DNA from: Desulfobacterales bacterium
GTDB lineage: Bacteria; Desulfobacterota; Desulfobacteria; Desulfobacterales; JALSRD01
DNA length: 64,000 bases
Direction of reading: 5' to 3'
Assembly: GCA_026984935.1 (NCBI GenBank)
Contig: JALSRD010000078.1
Location: 1-64,000, forward strand
Shown: positions 47,554-57,261 of the stretch, in pieces
Position numbering within the stretch: position 1 is the stretch's first letter
Layout: each line of letters starts with the position of its first letter
Program-made: the position numbers and the translations under genes
Notes under the pieces: model-generated
The model's database searches: none
Told to the model about the DNA's origin: nothing
Seen by the model: only the letters and a program-made list of their open reading frames with translations

Positions 47554-47583
47554 TTGCCAAAGGAAAAAGCCTTATTGTATACA
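47554..47583 (+). promoter_or_regulatory. Candidate promoter of aapJQMP
   Basis: TTGCCA (47554-47559), 18 bases, TATACA (47578-47583), about 85 bases before the aapJ ATG. Consensus-based assignment; it lies back-to-back with the selenoprotein promoter. Confidence 0.45.
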
Positions 47584-47667
47584 GGTTGAGGTCGAATGGC
47601 TGAAGGATTGAGGCAGCCGTGTGGGCGCGGCTGATGGAAAATCAACTCAAAGGAAGGAGGACCGGAA

Positions 47668-48684
47668 ATGAAAATGACGAAACTGTGTGTTCTTGCGTTG
47701 GCAGCCGTCTTTATGTTGTCAACCGTGGCCCTTGCCGGCACGCTGCAGGATGTGCGCGCCAAGGGCTTTATCCAGGCGGGCGTCAACGGCGGCGTTTTCG
47801 GTTTCAGCATGCCCGACAAGAAGGGCGTCTGGAAGGGATTGGACGTGGATACGGCCAGGGCCATTGCCGCCGCGGTGTTCGGCGATGCCAGTAAGGTTAA
47901 GTATGTGGCCTTGACGGCGGTCCAGCGTCTGCCCGCACTGCAGTCCGGGGAGATCGATGTATTGTGCCGCAACACCACCCAGACCCTGACCCGTGATACT
48001 GTCAACGGGCTGAATTTTGCACATGTCAACTTCTACGACGGTCAGGGATTCCTGGTACCCAAGAAACTGGGCGTCAAAAGCGCCAAGGAGCTCGACGGGG
48101 CTACGGTCTGTGTTCTGCCGGGAACCACCACCGAGCTCAACGCCGCCGACTTTTTCCGTTCCCACGGCATGAAGTGGAAACCGGTGGTGATCGAGAACAC
48201 TTCCGAACTGAACAAGGCCTTTTTCGCCGGCCGCTGTGACGTCCTGACTTCGGACTCCTCGCAGCTGGCGGCCCAGCGCAGCGTTTCGCCCAATCCGGCG
48301 AACTATGTGCTGCTGCCTGAAATCATCTCCAAAGAACCCCTGGCGCCGGTGGTGCGCCACGGTGATGACCAGTGGTATGACGTCGTCAACTGGACGGTCA
48401 TGGCGCTGATCCAGGCCGAGGAACTGGGGATTACCTCCAAAAATGTGGACCAGATGCTCAAGAGCAAGGATCCGCGCATCAAACGCTTTCTGGGCGTGAC
48501 GCCCGGCCTTGGGAAGGCCCTGGGGCTGGACAATAAGTGGGCCTACAACATCGTTAAACAGGTGGGCAACTACGGCGAGATCTTTGACCGCAATGTGGGA
48601 CCCAAGACCAAGCTGGGGCTGCAGCGCGGCCTGAACGCCCTCTGGACCAAGGGCGGCCTGATGTATGCCGCACCGTTCAGGTAA
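47668..48684 (+). CDS. aapJ: General L-amino acid ABC transporter, periplasmic binding protein
   Basis: 338 residues with a Sec signal peptide (LCVLALAAVFMLSTVALAG, cleavage near 23). SBP family 3 of the AapJ/BztA type: DVRAKGFIQAGVNGGVFGFS, GVWKGLDVDTARAIAAAVFGD, LPALQSGEIDVLCRNTTQTL, and DQWYDVVNWTVMALIQAEELG. AAGGAGG precedes the ATG. A terminator-like hairpin after the gene fits the usual excess of binding protein over permeases. Confidence 0.96.
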   Translation: MKMTKLCVLALAAVFMLSTVALAGTLQDVRAKGFIQAGVNGGVFGFSMPDKKGVWKGLDVDTARAIAAAVFGDASKVKYVALTAVQRLPALQSGEIDVLCRNTTQTLTRDTVNGLNFAHVNFYDGQGFLVPKKLGVKSAKELDGATVCVLPGTTTELNAADFFRSHGMKWKPVVIENTSELNKAFFAGRCDVLTSDSSQLAAQRSVSPNPANYVLLPEIISKEPLAPVVRHGDDQWYDVVNWTVMALIQAEELGITSKNVDQMLKSKDPRIKRFLGVTPGLGKALGLDNKWAYNIVKQVGNYGEIFDRNVGPKTKLGLQRGLNALWTKGGLMYAAPFR

Positions 48685-48791
48685 TCGGTAAGCGGCGCAT
48701 CACGCGGGAATTTTTCGCAAAAGCGCCGTTGAAATGACGGTTTGCACGTTATGTGCGCTAACTTTTTACAAGCCGTGCGACAGTTGAAATG

Positions 48792-48834
48792 CGAGGCGCT
48801 CCTTTTTTAAGGGGGCGCCTCGAGGCTCCTTTTT
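48792..48834 (+). terminator. Intercistronic terminator/attenuator between aapJ and aapQ
   Basis: CGAGGCGCTCC (48792-48802) pairs with GGGGCGCCTCG (48812-48822, one G-T) over 11 bp with a T-rich loop. TTTTT follows at 48830-48834 after a 7-base gap. It probably reduces read-through into the permease genes. Confidence 0.65.
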
Positions 48835-48872
48835 AAAGCCGGTTGATGCCGGCCGTATGTTGCTGCAAACCC

Positions 48873-50045
48873 ATGGCGGATACCACAACCGAAAAGATAC
48901 CCTTCTGGCTCGATCCCAAAAAACGGGCCATTTTATTCCAGATCGGCGTCTTCTGCCTGGTGGCGCTGCTGGCCTACTACCTGGTTTCCAACACGCTGAC
49001 CAACCTGAAGAGACAGCACATCGCCACGGGCTGGGGGTTTTTGCACAAGGAATCCGCCTTCGAGATCGGCGAGTCCATGATTCCCTACTCGTCGGCCAAC
49101 ACCTATGCCCGGGCACTGCTGGTCGGCGCGCTGAACACCGTCAAGGTGTCGTTCATCGGGATTGTGCTTTCCGTTTTTTTCGGCACGCTGATCGGCGTGG
49201 CGCGCCTGTCTTCCAACTGGCTGGTTTCAAAGCTGGCCGGCATTTTCATCGAGGTCATGCAGGACATCCCGGTTTTGCTGCAGCTCTTTTTCTGGTACGC
49301 TATTTTTTACGAAACCTTTCCGTCTCCCAGGCAGGCCCTGCACCCCATGGCCGGGCTTTATCTGTGCAACCGGGGTGTGGCCATGGCTTTCCTGTCTCCC
49401 CACCCGGCGCACAAATACATGCTGCTGGCTTTTCTGGCGGCGCTGGTCCTGTCTTACGCCGTGTATCGCTGGGCCCGTCAGCGCCAGGCCCGCAAAGGCC
49501 TGCCTTTTCCGGTCTTCTGGACCTCGCTGGCGCTGATCATCGGGCTGCCGCTGGCCGTGTGGCTGGCATTCGGTGCGCCCATGCAAATGGATGTGCCCAA
49601 GCTGGTGGGCTTCAATTTCAAGGGCGGCATCTCGTTTTCGCCCGAGTTCATTGCGCTGCTGCTGGGCTTGGTGCTCTACACGTCGGCGTTCGTCGCCGAA
49701 GTCGTGCGTGCCGGTATCCAGTCCGTGGGCAAGGGCCAGACCGAAGCGGCCAAGGCCATCGGCCTGAAGCAGGGCCAGATTCTGAACCTGGTGATTCTGC
49801 CCCAGGCGCTGCGCGTGATCATCCCGCCGTTGACCAGCCAGATGCTCAACCTGACCAAGAACAGTTCTCTGGCCGTGGCCATCGGGTTTCCGGACTTCGT
49901 GTCGGTGGCCAACACCACCATCAACCAGACCGGACAGTCCATCGAGGGCGTGGCCCTGATCATGGCGGTTTACCTGATTTTCAGCCTCTCGACCTCGGTG
50001 TTCATGAACTGGTACAACAAAAGAGCCGCACTGGTGGAAAGGTAG
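48873..50045 (+). CDS. aapQ: General L-amino acid ABC transporter permease AapQ
   Basis: 390 residues from the ATG at 48873; the ribosome binding site is weak and a start 10 codons earlier is open. HisM-type permease: the first membrane segment (KRAILFQIGVFCLVALLAYYLV), the long periplasmic insertion typical of AapQ, and the EAA-like loop AKAIGLKQGQILNLVILPQALRVIIPPLTSQ that contacts the ATPase. Pairs with AapM downstream (10-base gap). Confidence 0.95.
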   Translation: MADTTTEKIPFWLDPKKRAILFQIGVFCLVALLAYYLVSNTLTNLKRQHIATGWGFLHKESAFEIGESMIPYSSANTYARALLVGALNTVKVSFIGIVLSVFFGTLIGVARLSSNWLVSKLAGIFIEVMQDIPVLLQLFFWYAIFYETFPSPRQALHPMAGLYLCNRGVAMAFLSPHPAHKYMLLAFLAALVLSYAVYRWARQRQARKGLPFPVFWTSLALIIGLPLAVWLAFGAPMQMDVPKLVGFNFKGGISFSPEFIALLLGLVLYTSAFVAEVVRAGIQSVGKGQTEAAKAIGLKQGQILNLVILPQALRVIIPPLTSQMLNLTKNSSLAVAIGFPDFVSVANTTINQTGQSIEGVALIMAVYLIFSLSTSVFMNWYNKRAALVER

Positions 50046-50055
50046 GGACAAGACC

Positions 50056-51156
50056 ATGGCCGGCGACGCCACATCCATTGCAGCGGCAGACACCCTCAAG
50101 CCGCCATCGACGCGCAAGGGCGTGGTCGGATGGGTGCGCGCCAACCTGTTCAACGGTGTTTTCAATTCCATCCTGACACTGGTCACGCTCTGGATGCTCT
50201 ACAAGCTCGTCCCGCCGCTGGTGCGCTGGGCCTTTATCGACAGCGCCTGGCATACGGGCGGTGCAGCCTGCCACAAGGTGTCCGGCGCCTGCTGGTCGGT
50301 GGTCACGCAGAACTTCCGTTTCATCATCTTCGGGTTTTTCCCCTACGACATGCAGTGGCGGCCGCTGGTGGCCATGCTGATTCTGTTTGCCCTGCTGTTT
50401 TTCAGCCAGAACCGCAAATATTGGAACCGGTTCCTGCTCTACGCCTGGATCGCCGGCCTTTTCGCCATGGGGCTGCTGATGAAAGGCGGCCTTTTCGGCC
50501 TGGCACCGGTTGACAGCACCCAGTGGGGCGGACTGCCGCTGACGTTGCTGCTGTCGGTGTTCGGGCTCACCGCCGCCTATCCGCTGGGCGTGATCCTGGC
50601 CCTGGGGCGGCAGTCCCAGATGTCCGGCCTCAGGACCCTGTGTATTCTGTACATCGAACTGATCCGGGGTGTGCCTCTGATCAGCCTGCTTTTCATGGCT
50701 TCGATCATCTTTCCCCTCTTTCTTCCCGAAGGGGTGACCATCAACAAGATCCTGCGGGCCCAGGTGGCCATTATCCTCTTTACGGCCGCCTATATTGCCG
50801 AAGTCGTGCGCGGCGGGTTGCAGGGTATGGCGCGCGGGCAGTACGAGGCCGCCGAATCCCTGGGGCTGAATTACTACCTGACCATGCGGCTGATCATTTT
50901 GCCCCAGGCCCTGAAGATCGTGATTCCACCCACCGTGAGCATCCTGATTTCCGCTTTCAAGGATACTTCGCTGGTGGCGATTATCGCGCTGTTCGACCTG
51001 CTCAAGACCTCCCAGTCGGTCCTGTCCAACCCGGAATGGATGGGCTTTAGCCCGGAGGTCTACGTGTTCATTGCGGTTATTTACTTTCTGGGATGCTTTT
51101 CCATGTCCAACTACAGCCGGAAGCTGGAGAGGGAGCTGTCCACGGAAGAGTACTAG
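50056..51156 (+). CDS. aapM: General L-amino acid ABC transporter permease AapM
   Basis: 366 residues. HisM-type permease with the extended N-terminal half of AapM, a transmembrane core from ~170 (LPLTLLLSVFGLTAAYPLGVILALG), the RGVPLISLLFMASIIFPLF region and the EAA loop AAESLGLNYYLTMRLIILPQALKIVIPPTVSI. GGTAGGGACAAGACC precedes the ATG. Forms the membrane heterodimer with AapQ. Confidence 0.95.
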   Translation: MAGDATSIAAADTLKPPSTRKGVVGWVRANLFNGVFNSILTLVTLWMLYKLVPPLVRWAFIDSAWHTGGAACHKVSGACWSVVTQNFRFIIFGFFPYDMQWRPLVAMLILFALLFFSQNRKYWNRFLLYAWIAGLFAMGLLMKGGLFGLAPVDSTQWGGLPLTLLLSVFGLTAAYPLGVILALGRQSQMSGLRTLCILYIELIRGVPLISLLFMASIIFPLFLPEGVTINKILRAQVAIILFTAAYIAEVVRGGLQGMARGQYEAAESLGLNYYLTMRLIILPQALKIVIPPTVSILISAFKDTSLVAIIALFDLLKTSQSVLSNPEWMGFSPEVYVFIAVIYFLGCFSMSNYSRKLERELSTEEY

Positions 51157-51188
51157 TGCTTCCTGCAGATTGAAGAACGAGGTTTTCA

Positions 51189-51965
51189 ATGAACGAAAAG
51201 GCCGTGCAGCCGTCGGAAGATCCAGACACAGACGAAATCATGATCCAGATGATCGACATGCACAAGTGGTTCGGCGAGTTCCACGTGCTGCAGGGTATCA
51301 ATCTGACGGTCAGGAAGAAGGAGCGCATCGTGATCTGCGGCCCGTCGGGATCGGGAAAGTCCACCCTGATTCGCTGTATCAACCGTCTGGAGGTGCATCA
51401 GCGCGGTAAGATCATCGTCAACGGCATTGAACTGACCAACAACATCCGCAACATCGAAAAAATCCGCGCGGAAGTGGGCATGGTTTTCCAGCATTTCAAT
51501 CTCTTTCCGCACTTGACGATTCTCGAGAACCTGACCCTGGGGCCTGTGTGGGTGCGCAAGACCCCCAAGAAGGAAGCCGAGGAAACGGCCATGTACTTTC
51601 TAGAGAAGGTTCACATCGCCGAGCAGGCCCAGAAATATCCGGGCCAACTTTCCGGCGGGCAGCAACAGCGCGTGGCCATCGCCCGCAGCCTGTGCATGGC
51701 ACCCCGGGTGATGCTGTTCGACGAGCCGACCTCGGCGCTCGACCCGGAGATGATCAAGGAGGTGCTGGACGTGATGATCGACCTGGCCCGGGAGGGCATG
51801 ACCATGATCGTGGTGACCCATGAAATGGGCTTTGCCAAAAGCGTGGCGCACCGGGTGCTCTTCATGGACTATGGGCAGATCGTGGAAGAAAATACACCCC
51901 AGGCCTTTTTTGAAAATCCCCAGCACGAGCGCACCAAACTCTTCCTCAGCCAGATCCTGCACTGA
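51189..51965 (+). CDS. aapP: General L-amino acid ABC transporter ATP-binding protein
   Basis: 258 residues. Complete ABC ATPase: Walker [11 protein letters not shown] loop [13 protein letters not shown], signature [16 protein letters not shown], Walker [14 protein letters not shown], and switch His in VVTHEMGF. The ~18-residue acidic N-terminal lead ([14 protein letters not shown]) is slightly longer than usual. Last gene of aapJQMP. Confidence 0.97.
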   Translation: MNEKAVQPSEDPDTDEIMIQMIDMHKWFGEFHVLQGINLTVRKKERIVICGPSGSGKSTLIRCINRLEVHQRGKIIVNGIELTNNIRNIEKIRAEVGMVFQHFNLFPHLTILENLTLGPVWVRKTPKKEAEETAMYFLEKVHIAEQAQKYPGQLSGGQQQRVAIARSLCMAPRVMLFDEPTSALDPEMIKEVLDVMIDLAREGMTMIVVTHEMGFAKSVAHRVLFMDYGQIVEENTPQAFFENPQHERTKLFLSQILH

Positions 51966-52013
51966 TTTGACCACACCGAAAAGTATGCATGCGCCTGAGG
52001 GGCACAACCAGCG

Positions 52014-53351
52014 ATGAAACCGATTGTTGTCATGGTGGGCCGGCCCAACGTGGGCAAGTCGACTTTCTTCAACCGCCTGACGCGCACCAGGGACGCCCTG
52101 GTGGACGATATCCCCGGCGTGACGCGCGACCGTCATTACGGCGATGCCACCTGGCAGGAAAGTGCATTCACCCTGGTCGATACCGGCGGATTCGTCAGCG
52201 GCGACGACGACCAGTTTGCCGGCAAAATCCGCTTCCAGGTCCGACAGGCTGTTGCCGACGCCGACGTCATCCTGCTGATGCTCGACGGCAAGACCGGCCT
52301 GTCACCCTATGACCGGGATCTTGTCCAGCTGGTGCGCCCGCTGGAAAAGCCGGTATTTTACGTCGTCAACAAGATCGACGGCCCCGAGCAGGAGGAAAAG
52401 CTCTTCGAATTCTATCAATTGGGAACCGGATCGCTGTACCCCGTTTCAGCCGAGCATGGCTATGGAATATCGGATCTGCTCAACGATCTGGCCGCCCTGC
52501 TGCCGCGCAAAAGCGCCCCCGCCGACCACACGGCCTCTGTGCGCCTGGCCGTGGTGGGCCGGCCCAACGTGGGCAAGTCATCGCTGATCAACCGCGTGCT
52601 GGGGGAGCAGCGCCTGTTGGTCAGCGACGTGCCGGGAACCACGCGCGACGCCGTAGATACGCTTTGCCGCGTGGAAGGCCGCACGTATCTGCTGGTCGAT
52701 ACGGCCGGCATCCGCCGAAAGGGCCGCGTATCGCGCAGGATCGAAAAATTCTCCATCGTCAAAGCCCTGCGCAGCCTGGACCGCTGCGATGTGGCCCTGA
52801 TTGTACTCGATGCCGCCGAAGGCATTACCGAACAGGATATCACGGTGGCGGGGTACGCCTTCGAACGCGGCTGCGGCTGCATTCTGTTGCTCAACAAGTG
52901 GGATCTTGTGGAAAAAGACCGGCACACCGCGGGGCAGTATCTGGAGCGTCTGCGCATGGATGCCAAGTTTTTGAATTTTGCACCGGTTTTGACGATCTCG
53001 GCATTGACCGGGCAGCGGGTTTTCAGGATCTTCAGGCTGGCACAGGAGGTTTACGGACAGTACAGCACGCGCATCGCCACCGGCCCGCTCAACCGAATTT
53101 TGTCCGGCGCGGTCAGCCACCACGAGCCGCCGCTTTACCGCGGCCGGCGCCTGAAGTTCTTCTACGCCTCCCAGGTTTCGGCCATGCCGCCCACCGTGGT
53201 GTGCTTCGTCAACTACCCGGAAGCGGTTCATTTTTCCTATCGCCGCTATCTGATCAATCAGATCCGCGCGCAGACCGGGCTCGACAAAACGCCCCTGCGG
53301 CTGGTGTTCCGCAAGCGCACCGGACGCGGGCAGGGCCCAAAGCGTCGGTAA
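52014..53351 (+). CDS. der: Ribosome-associated double GTPase Der (EngA)
   Basis: 445 residues. Two tandem G domains, each with GRPNVGKS (residues ~8-15 and ~180-187), the DxxG motifs DTGG and DTAG, and base motifs NKID and NKWD. A KH-like C-terminal domain follows (RRLKFFYASQVSAMPPTVVCFVN) and a basic tail. Acts in 50S ribosome maturation. 48 bases after aapP. Confidence 0.98.
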   Translation: MKPIVVMVGRPNVGKSTFFNRLTRTRDALVDDIPGVTRDRHYGDATWQESAFTLVDTGGFVSGDDDQFAGKIRFQVRQAVADADVILLMLDGKTGLSPYDRDLVQLVRPLEKPVFYVVNKIDGPEQEEKLFEFYQLGTGSLYPVSAEHGYGISDLLNDLAALLPRKSAPADHTASVRLAVVGRPNVGKSSLINRVLGEQRLLVSDVPGTTRDAVDTLCRVEGRTYLLVDTAGIRRKGRVSRRIEKFSIVKALRSLDRCDVALIVLDAAEGITEQDITVAGYAFERGCGCILLLNKWDLVEKDRHTAGQYLERLRMDAKFLNFAPVLTISALTGQRVFRIFRLAQEVYGQYSTRIATGPLNRILSGAVSHHEPPLYRGRRLKFFYASQVSAMPPTVVCFVNYPEAVHFSYRRYLINQIRAQTGLDKTPLRLVFRKRTGRGQGPKRR

Positions 53352-53396
53352 ACGGCTGATCCGGTAAGCAGCTGAACCAAACGGAAGACGGAATTC

Positions 53397-53867
53397 GTGA
53401 TACGCAAAGCCACCATTACAGACGTGAAAGTCATCCACGGATTACTGCAGTATTACGGGGAGCGCGGCGAACTTCTCGCGCGCCCCCTGACCGAGCTGTA
53501 CGACCACCTGCGGGATTTCTGGGTTTTCGAGAATCCCCGGAACCGGAAAATCCTGGGATGCTGTGCGCTGCAGTTCTGCTGGGAGGACCTGGCGGAAGTC
53601 CGCTCGCTGGCCGTGCGCGAAGGCCATACGGGCCGGCGTATCGGTTCGCAGCTGGTAGACCATGCGCTTTCGGAGGCCGCGGATTATAACATCAACCGGG
53701 TCTTTACGCTTACCTATCGCCCCGCTTTTTTCAAGCGTTTCGGGTTTAGCCAGGTAGACCGCAGCGCGCTCCCCCTGAAAATATGGGGCGGCTGCCTGAA
53801 CTGCGTGAAATTTCCGCACTGTGACGAAACCGCCATGGTCAAAACGCTTAAGCGTAGATCACGTTGA
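53397..53867 (+). CDS. GNAT acetyltransferase, N-acetylglutamate synthase-like
   Basis: 156 residues from the GTG at 53397 (GGAAG upstream). GNAT fold starting IRKATITDVKVIHGLL, acetyl-CoA loop EVRSLAVREGHTGRRIGSQLVDHAL, and the C-terminal LKIWGGCLNCVKFPHCDETAM block typical of short, stand-alone ArgA-type N-acetylglutamate synthases. That would supply the first step of arginine synthesis; the assignment is by family resemblance. Its last 20 bases overlap the end of the convergent minus-strand gene. Confidence 0.85.
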   Translation: MIRKATITDVKVIHGLLQYYGERGELLARPLTELYDHLRDFWVFENPRNRKILGCCALQFCWEDLAEVRSLAVREGHTGRRIGSQLVDHALSEAADYNINRVFTLTYRPAFFKRFGFSQVDRSALPLKIWGGCLNCVKFPHCDETAMVKTLKRRSR

Positions 53868-54909
53868 CCGGCAGCGGCGGATGCCGCCGGGCGCCCGGCT
53901 TGGGAAGCAGGAACTGGGCGTCGACGCGCAGCCAGTTCAGGTCGGGCTTGAGTTCCCGCAGCTTGCCGTCGTCGGGCGGGCGGGCGTGCTCGGTAATGGC
54001 GTAGGCGACCTGCAGGATACATATGTTTGCCTTGCGGTGGCGGCTGACGACATAGACTTTCCTGAATGTGCGGGACGAAATCCCGCGGCTGCGGGCGACG
54101 CCGTCAAGTTCGTCGTCGGAAAATCGCATCAGCACCGATTTGGAGACGCCGCGCTCCGAGATGCGCAAAAGCGCCCTGGACTCACTGCTGCCGGCGTAGA
54201 CCGTGGTGATGCAGGGGATACGCTTCAGGTATTGAATCGCCACCACGGCGGCGGTCCTTCGGCCCCCGGCCATCACCGGCAGACTGTAGTACTCGAAGAA
54301 CTTTTTCTGCAGGTCCTCGGCGTACTTGTCGCCGCGTTCGTAGAGGTCTTTCGAGATGTAGCGCAGGCTGCGCGCCAGGTCTTCAGCCGCGCTGGCAATG
54401 GGCCAGTCCACCTTGACGTGGAAATGGGAGAGCACGTAGCGGTCTTTGGCGTGGCTGGCCGGGTCCCTCTGGATGAGCAGGGCGTAGTCGACGGGAAGCA
54501 GGATCTTCAGAAAATTGAGAAAGTGAACCGACTCGAGGTGCTTCTGGTTCCTGTCGAACTTCTGGGCGAGCGGAATCATCTTGGAGCGCATCAGGTTGGT
54601 CTTGGTGGTTTTACCCACATCCAGAAAGCGGATGTACTTCTTGTGTGTTGCGGGAACTGAATCTTCGACGAACAAAACCAGGAAGGCATTCTGGCATTCA
54701 TATTCCACATCCGGGATGCGTGCGCGCGGTTTCAATTCCCGCTTTTCGACAAACGGGTAGGGCCTTTCCTGCTGCTGGAAGTTCCGGTAGGAATCGATCA
54801 GCGCATATTCGACCATGAACTCATCCAGTTCGTCACGCAGCAGTTCGTAGTAGGAACGCCTCAGGCGGTTGGCCTGGCTCAGCGATTCCCGGACACCCCA
54901 GTACGTCAT
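53848..54909 (-). CDS. Conserved-looking protein of unknown function
   Basis: 353 residues from the ATG at 54909, preceded by GGGAGG with five-base spacing. I do not recognise the family. N-terminal helical part (LSQANRLRRSYYELLRDELDEF), a central mixed region (LVLFVEDSVPATHKKYIRFLDVGKTTKTNLMR), and a C-terminal region with FRKVYVVSRHRKANICILQVAYAITEH. No signal peptide or membrane helix. It has its own strong promoter and 3' overlap with the acetyltransferase gene. Codon use looks similar to neighbours. Confidence 0.8.
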   Translation of the reverse strand: MTYWGVRESLSQANRLRRSYYELLRDELDEFMVEYALIDSYRNFQQQERPYPFVEKRELKPRARIPDVEYECQNAFLVLFVEDSVPATHKKYIRFLDVGKTTKTNLMRSKMIPLAQKFDRNQKHLESVHFLNFLKILLPVDYALLIQRDPASHAKDRYVLSHFHVKVDWPIASAAEDLARSLRYISKDLYERGDKYAEDLQKKFFEYYSLPVMAGGRRTAAVVAIQYLKRIPCITTVYAGSSESRALLRISERGVSKSVLMRFSDDELDGVARSRGISSRTFRKVYVVSRHRKANICILQVAYAITEHARPPDDGKLRELKPDLNWLRVDAQFLLPKPGARRHPPLPVNVIYA

Positions 54910-54967
54910 TCGCGCCTCCCTGTGATAGATTGCCCGCAATCGGGGTAAAAATTTTTAACTATCTAAT

Positions 54968-54996
54968 ATCTAACAAAAATATATACGAAGTGTCAA
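54968..54996 (-). promoter_or_regulatory. Promoter of the unknown 353-residue protein gene
   Basis: Minus strand TTGACA (54996-54991), 17 bases, TTAGAT (54973-54968) in an AT-rich pocket; the -35 overlaps the last codons of the upstream TVP38 gene. The ATG is about 60 bases downstream. Confidence 0.65.
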
Positions 54997-55742
54997 CGTT
55001 TTTCTGCCTGGTTGTCGTGCTTCTCGATCCAGCGGTACAGCGCGTCCCGCCAGCGGTACGCCGGCAAGACGAGCAGCATGCACAGGGCCACCAGTCCCGC
55101 CAGCAGGACATACTGTCCCTGGAAGAGCGACGCCCCCTGGAGGCTGAGAAGCAGTGTGCCCGGCATTCTGCCGACGATCGCGATCAGCAGAAAAACACTT
55201 GTCGGCAAAGCACTCATACCGAGAAAGAGGCACAGGTAGTCCTTGGGAAATCCCGGAAAGACGAACAGCACAAAAAGAACGAAAATCCCCTGGTGCCTGA
55301 CGAAGCGGTCCATCTGGGACAGGCGCCCGGAGGGGATCAGACGGCGCACGAAGCGCTTTCCAAAAAACCGGCCGATGGCGAAGTTGACCAGCGAGCCGAT
55401 GGACAGGCCGATGGTGGAGTAAACAAAGCCCAGGCCGGTGCCGAACAGGTAGCCGCCGATAAAACCCGTGGCTTCACCGGGGATCGGGGCGAAGATGACC
55501 TGCAGGACCTGCAGCCCGATAAAGACTACCGGCGCCCAGTTGCCGAAGGAGGCCAAAAAGGCCTCGGTGCGCTGACGGTCGGTCAGCAAAGCCCAGGCCT
55601 GCCGCAGCAGCAGCCAGAGCGGTTGACGGTAGAAAACTGCGGCGGCTGCAATTGCCAGAAGTAGCACCGCGGCCGTCGGCAGCCAACGCCTGGATGTCCT
55701 GGTGACACCGGGCCGCCTTTCCGGCTGCTGCTTCGGGGCCAC
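54993..55742 (-). CDS. TVP38/TMEM64-family membrane protein
   Basis: 249 residues from a GTG at 55742, three bases after the pgk stop. Five to six helices; the family signature is the FAPIPGEATGFIGGYLFGTGLGFVYSTIG stretch with the following LVNFAIGRFFGKRFV. The SNARE-associated/DedA-like fold is thought to handle lipid or small-molecule scrambling; function here unknown. Probably co-transcribed with pgk. Confidence 0.9.
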   Translation of the reverse strand: MAPKQQPERRPGVTRTSRRWLPTAAVLLLAIAAAAVFYRQPLWLLLRQAWALLTDRQRTEAFLASFGNWAPVVFIGLQVLQVIFAPIPGEATGFIGGYLFGTGLGFVYSTIGLSIGSLVNFAIGRFFGKRFVRRLIPSGRLSQMDRFVRHQGIFVLFVLFVFPGFPKDYLCLFLGMSALPTSVFLLIAIVGRMPGTLLLSLQGASLFQGQYVLLAGLVALCMLLVLPAYRWRDALYRWIEKHDNQAEKR

Positions 55743-55745
55743 GGA

Positions 55746-56942
55746 TTATGCCGCTCTCTGCTGGGCCTCGAGCAGGGCGGAAACGGCCACCAGCGGGCGG
55801 CCCTCCAGCAGGGTCAGGAAGGCCCCTCCGCCGGTGGAAATGTAGCTGACCTTGTCCGCCATGCCGGACTTGTGCACGGCGGCTCCCGTGTCGCCGCCGC
55901 CGACGATGGTGAGCGCATTGGATGCGGCCAGACTTTTCACCACATGCGCCGTTCCGTTGCTGAAGGGCTGCAGCTCGAAGACGCCCATGGGGCCGTTCCA
56001 GATGATGGTCCCGGCATCGGCCAGGGCTTCGGCGTAAAGCATGGCGGTGGCCGGGCCGATGTCCAGCGCCATATAGTCCGCCGGGATCTCGCGTGCCGGC
56101 ACCTTGCGCGTGGCCGATGCCGGATCCATGTGCCGTGCGGCCACCACATCCACCGGTAGGTACAGCCGGATGCCACGGCGGGAAGCGCTTGCCATCAGTT
56201 CCGCCGCCGCCTCGAGCAGATCGTCTTCAACCTTCGAAGTGCCCACGGGGCAGCCGCTGCTCTTGAGAAAGGTGTTGGCCATGGCGCCGCCGATGAACAG
56301 CTTGTCCACATGCTGCAGCATGTTCTGCAGCGCGGCCAGTTTGCTGGAGACCTTGGCGCCGCCGATAATCGCGGCCAGCGGCCGCCGCGGGTCGGTCATG
56401 GCCTTTTCGAAGTAGTTGAGTTCGGTTTCGAGCAAAAGCCCGGCCGCGCATGTTGCGACATGCCGGGTAACGGCCACAACCGAGGCATTGGCGCGGTGGC
56501 AGACGGCAAAGGCGTCGTTGACATACACATCGCACAGCCTGGCCAGGGCGGCGGCGAAGGCGTCGCTGTTCTGCTGCTCGCCGGCATGGAAACGCAGGTT
56601 TTCCAAAAGGACCACGTCTCCATTTTGCATGTGATCCACCAGCGATTCCACGGCACCGCCCACGCAGTCCGGCGCCAGCCGGACCGGCCGGGCGAGCAGC
56701 TCGGCGAGCCGCCGGGCCACGGGCTGCAGGCTCAGCCGCGGAACCGGTTTTCCCTCAGGGCGGCCGAGGTGGGAGGCCAGGACGACTTTGGCGCCGGCCG
56801 CAACGGCGTGCTGCACGGTGGGCAGCGCGCGGCGGATGCGGGCATCGTCGCTGATCTGGCCCGCCTTGTCCAGCGGAACGTTGAAGTCCACACGAATCAG
56901 GGTGCGCTTGCCGGCAAGTTCGATGTCTGTGATGGTTTGCAT
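55746..56942 (-). CDS. pgk: Phosphoglycerate kinase
   Basis: 398 residues from the ATG at 56942 (GGGAGG ten bases upstream); the longer open frame into the neighbour is spurious. Motifs: [32 protein letters not shown], the nucleotide site [33 protein letters not shown] and GGGDTGAAV. Transfers phosphate between 1,3-bisphosphoglycerate and ADP in the glycolysis/gluconeogenesis trunk. Confidence 0.98.
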   Translation of the reverse strand: MQTITDIELAGKRTLIRVDFNVPLDKAGQISDDARIRRALPTVQHAVAAGAKVVLASHLGRPEGKPVPRLSLQPVARRLAELLARPVRLAPDCVGGAVESLVDHMQNGDVVLLENLRFHAGEQQNSDAFAAALARLCDVYVNDAFAVCHRANASVVAVTRHVATCAAGLLLETELNYFEKAMTDPRRPLAAIIGGAKVSSKLAALQNMLQHVDKLFIGGAMANTFLKSSGCPVGTSKVEDDLLEAAAELMASASRRGIRLYLPVDVVAARHMDPASATRKVPAREIPADYMALDIGPATAMLYAEALADAGTIIWNGPMGVFELQPFSNGTAHVVKSLAASNALTIVGGGDTGAAVHKSGMADKVSYISTGGGAFLTLLEGRPLVAVSALLEAQQRAA

Positions 56943-56988
56943 GCTCTTTTGCCTCCCTGGCGCAGCAGCCGAAAGGGGTTTGTGCGGT

Positions 56989-57261
56989 CTATAAACCCTG
57001 CTTCCTGCGGCGGCTGAGCCGTTTTTTGCGTGACCAGCGTTCAAAAAAACTGATGACCCCGGAGCGATAGGCCCGCTGCAGCGCCTCTTCATGGACTTCG
57101 ACGCCGGCTGCACCTTGAACGGCACTGCGCAGGCAGTCGGTTTTGTGGCGGCAGCGCATGCAAGCCGGCGGAGACTGCCGCAGTCCGTCGGCGGTTTTCG
57201 GAAAGACCGTATCGAGGTGCCCGAAGCAGTCCGGGCGTGCATTTTCGGGGCGCTTCTTCAT
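56989..57261 (-). CDS. Small four-Cys basic protein
   Basis: 90 residues. ATG at 57261 overlaps the radC stop as ATGA. Cysteines in [21 protein letters not shown] give a C-x21-C-x2-C-x5-C pattern that could bind zinc, and the C-terminus is strongly basic ([16 protein letters not shown]), suggestive of nucleic-acid contact. Unrecognised family. Sits between radC and pgk in a same-strand run. Confidence 0.7.
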   Translation of the reverse strand: MKKRPENARPDCFGHLDTVFPKTADGLRQSPPACMRCRHKTDCLRSAVQGAAGVEVHEEALQRAYRSGVISFFERWSRKKRLSRRRKQGL

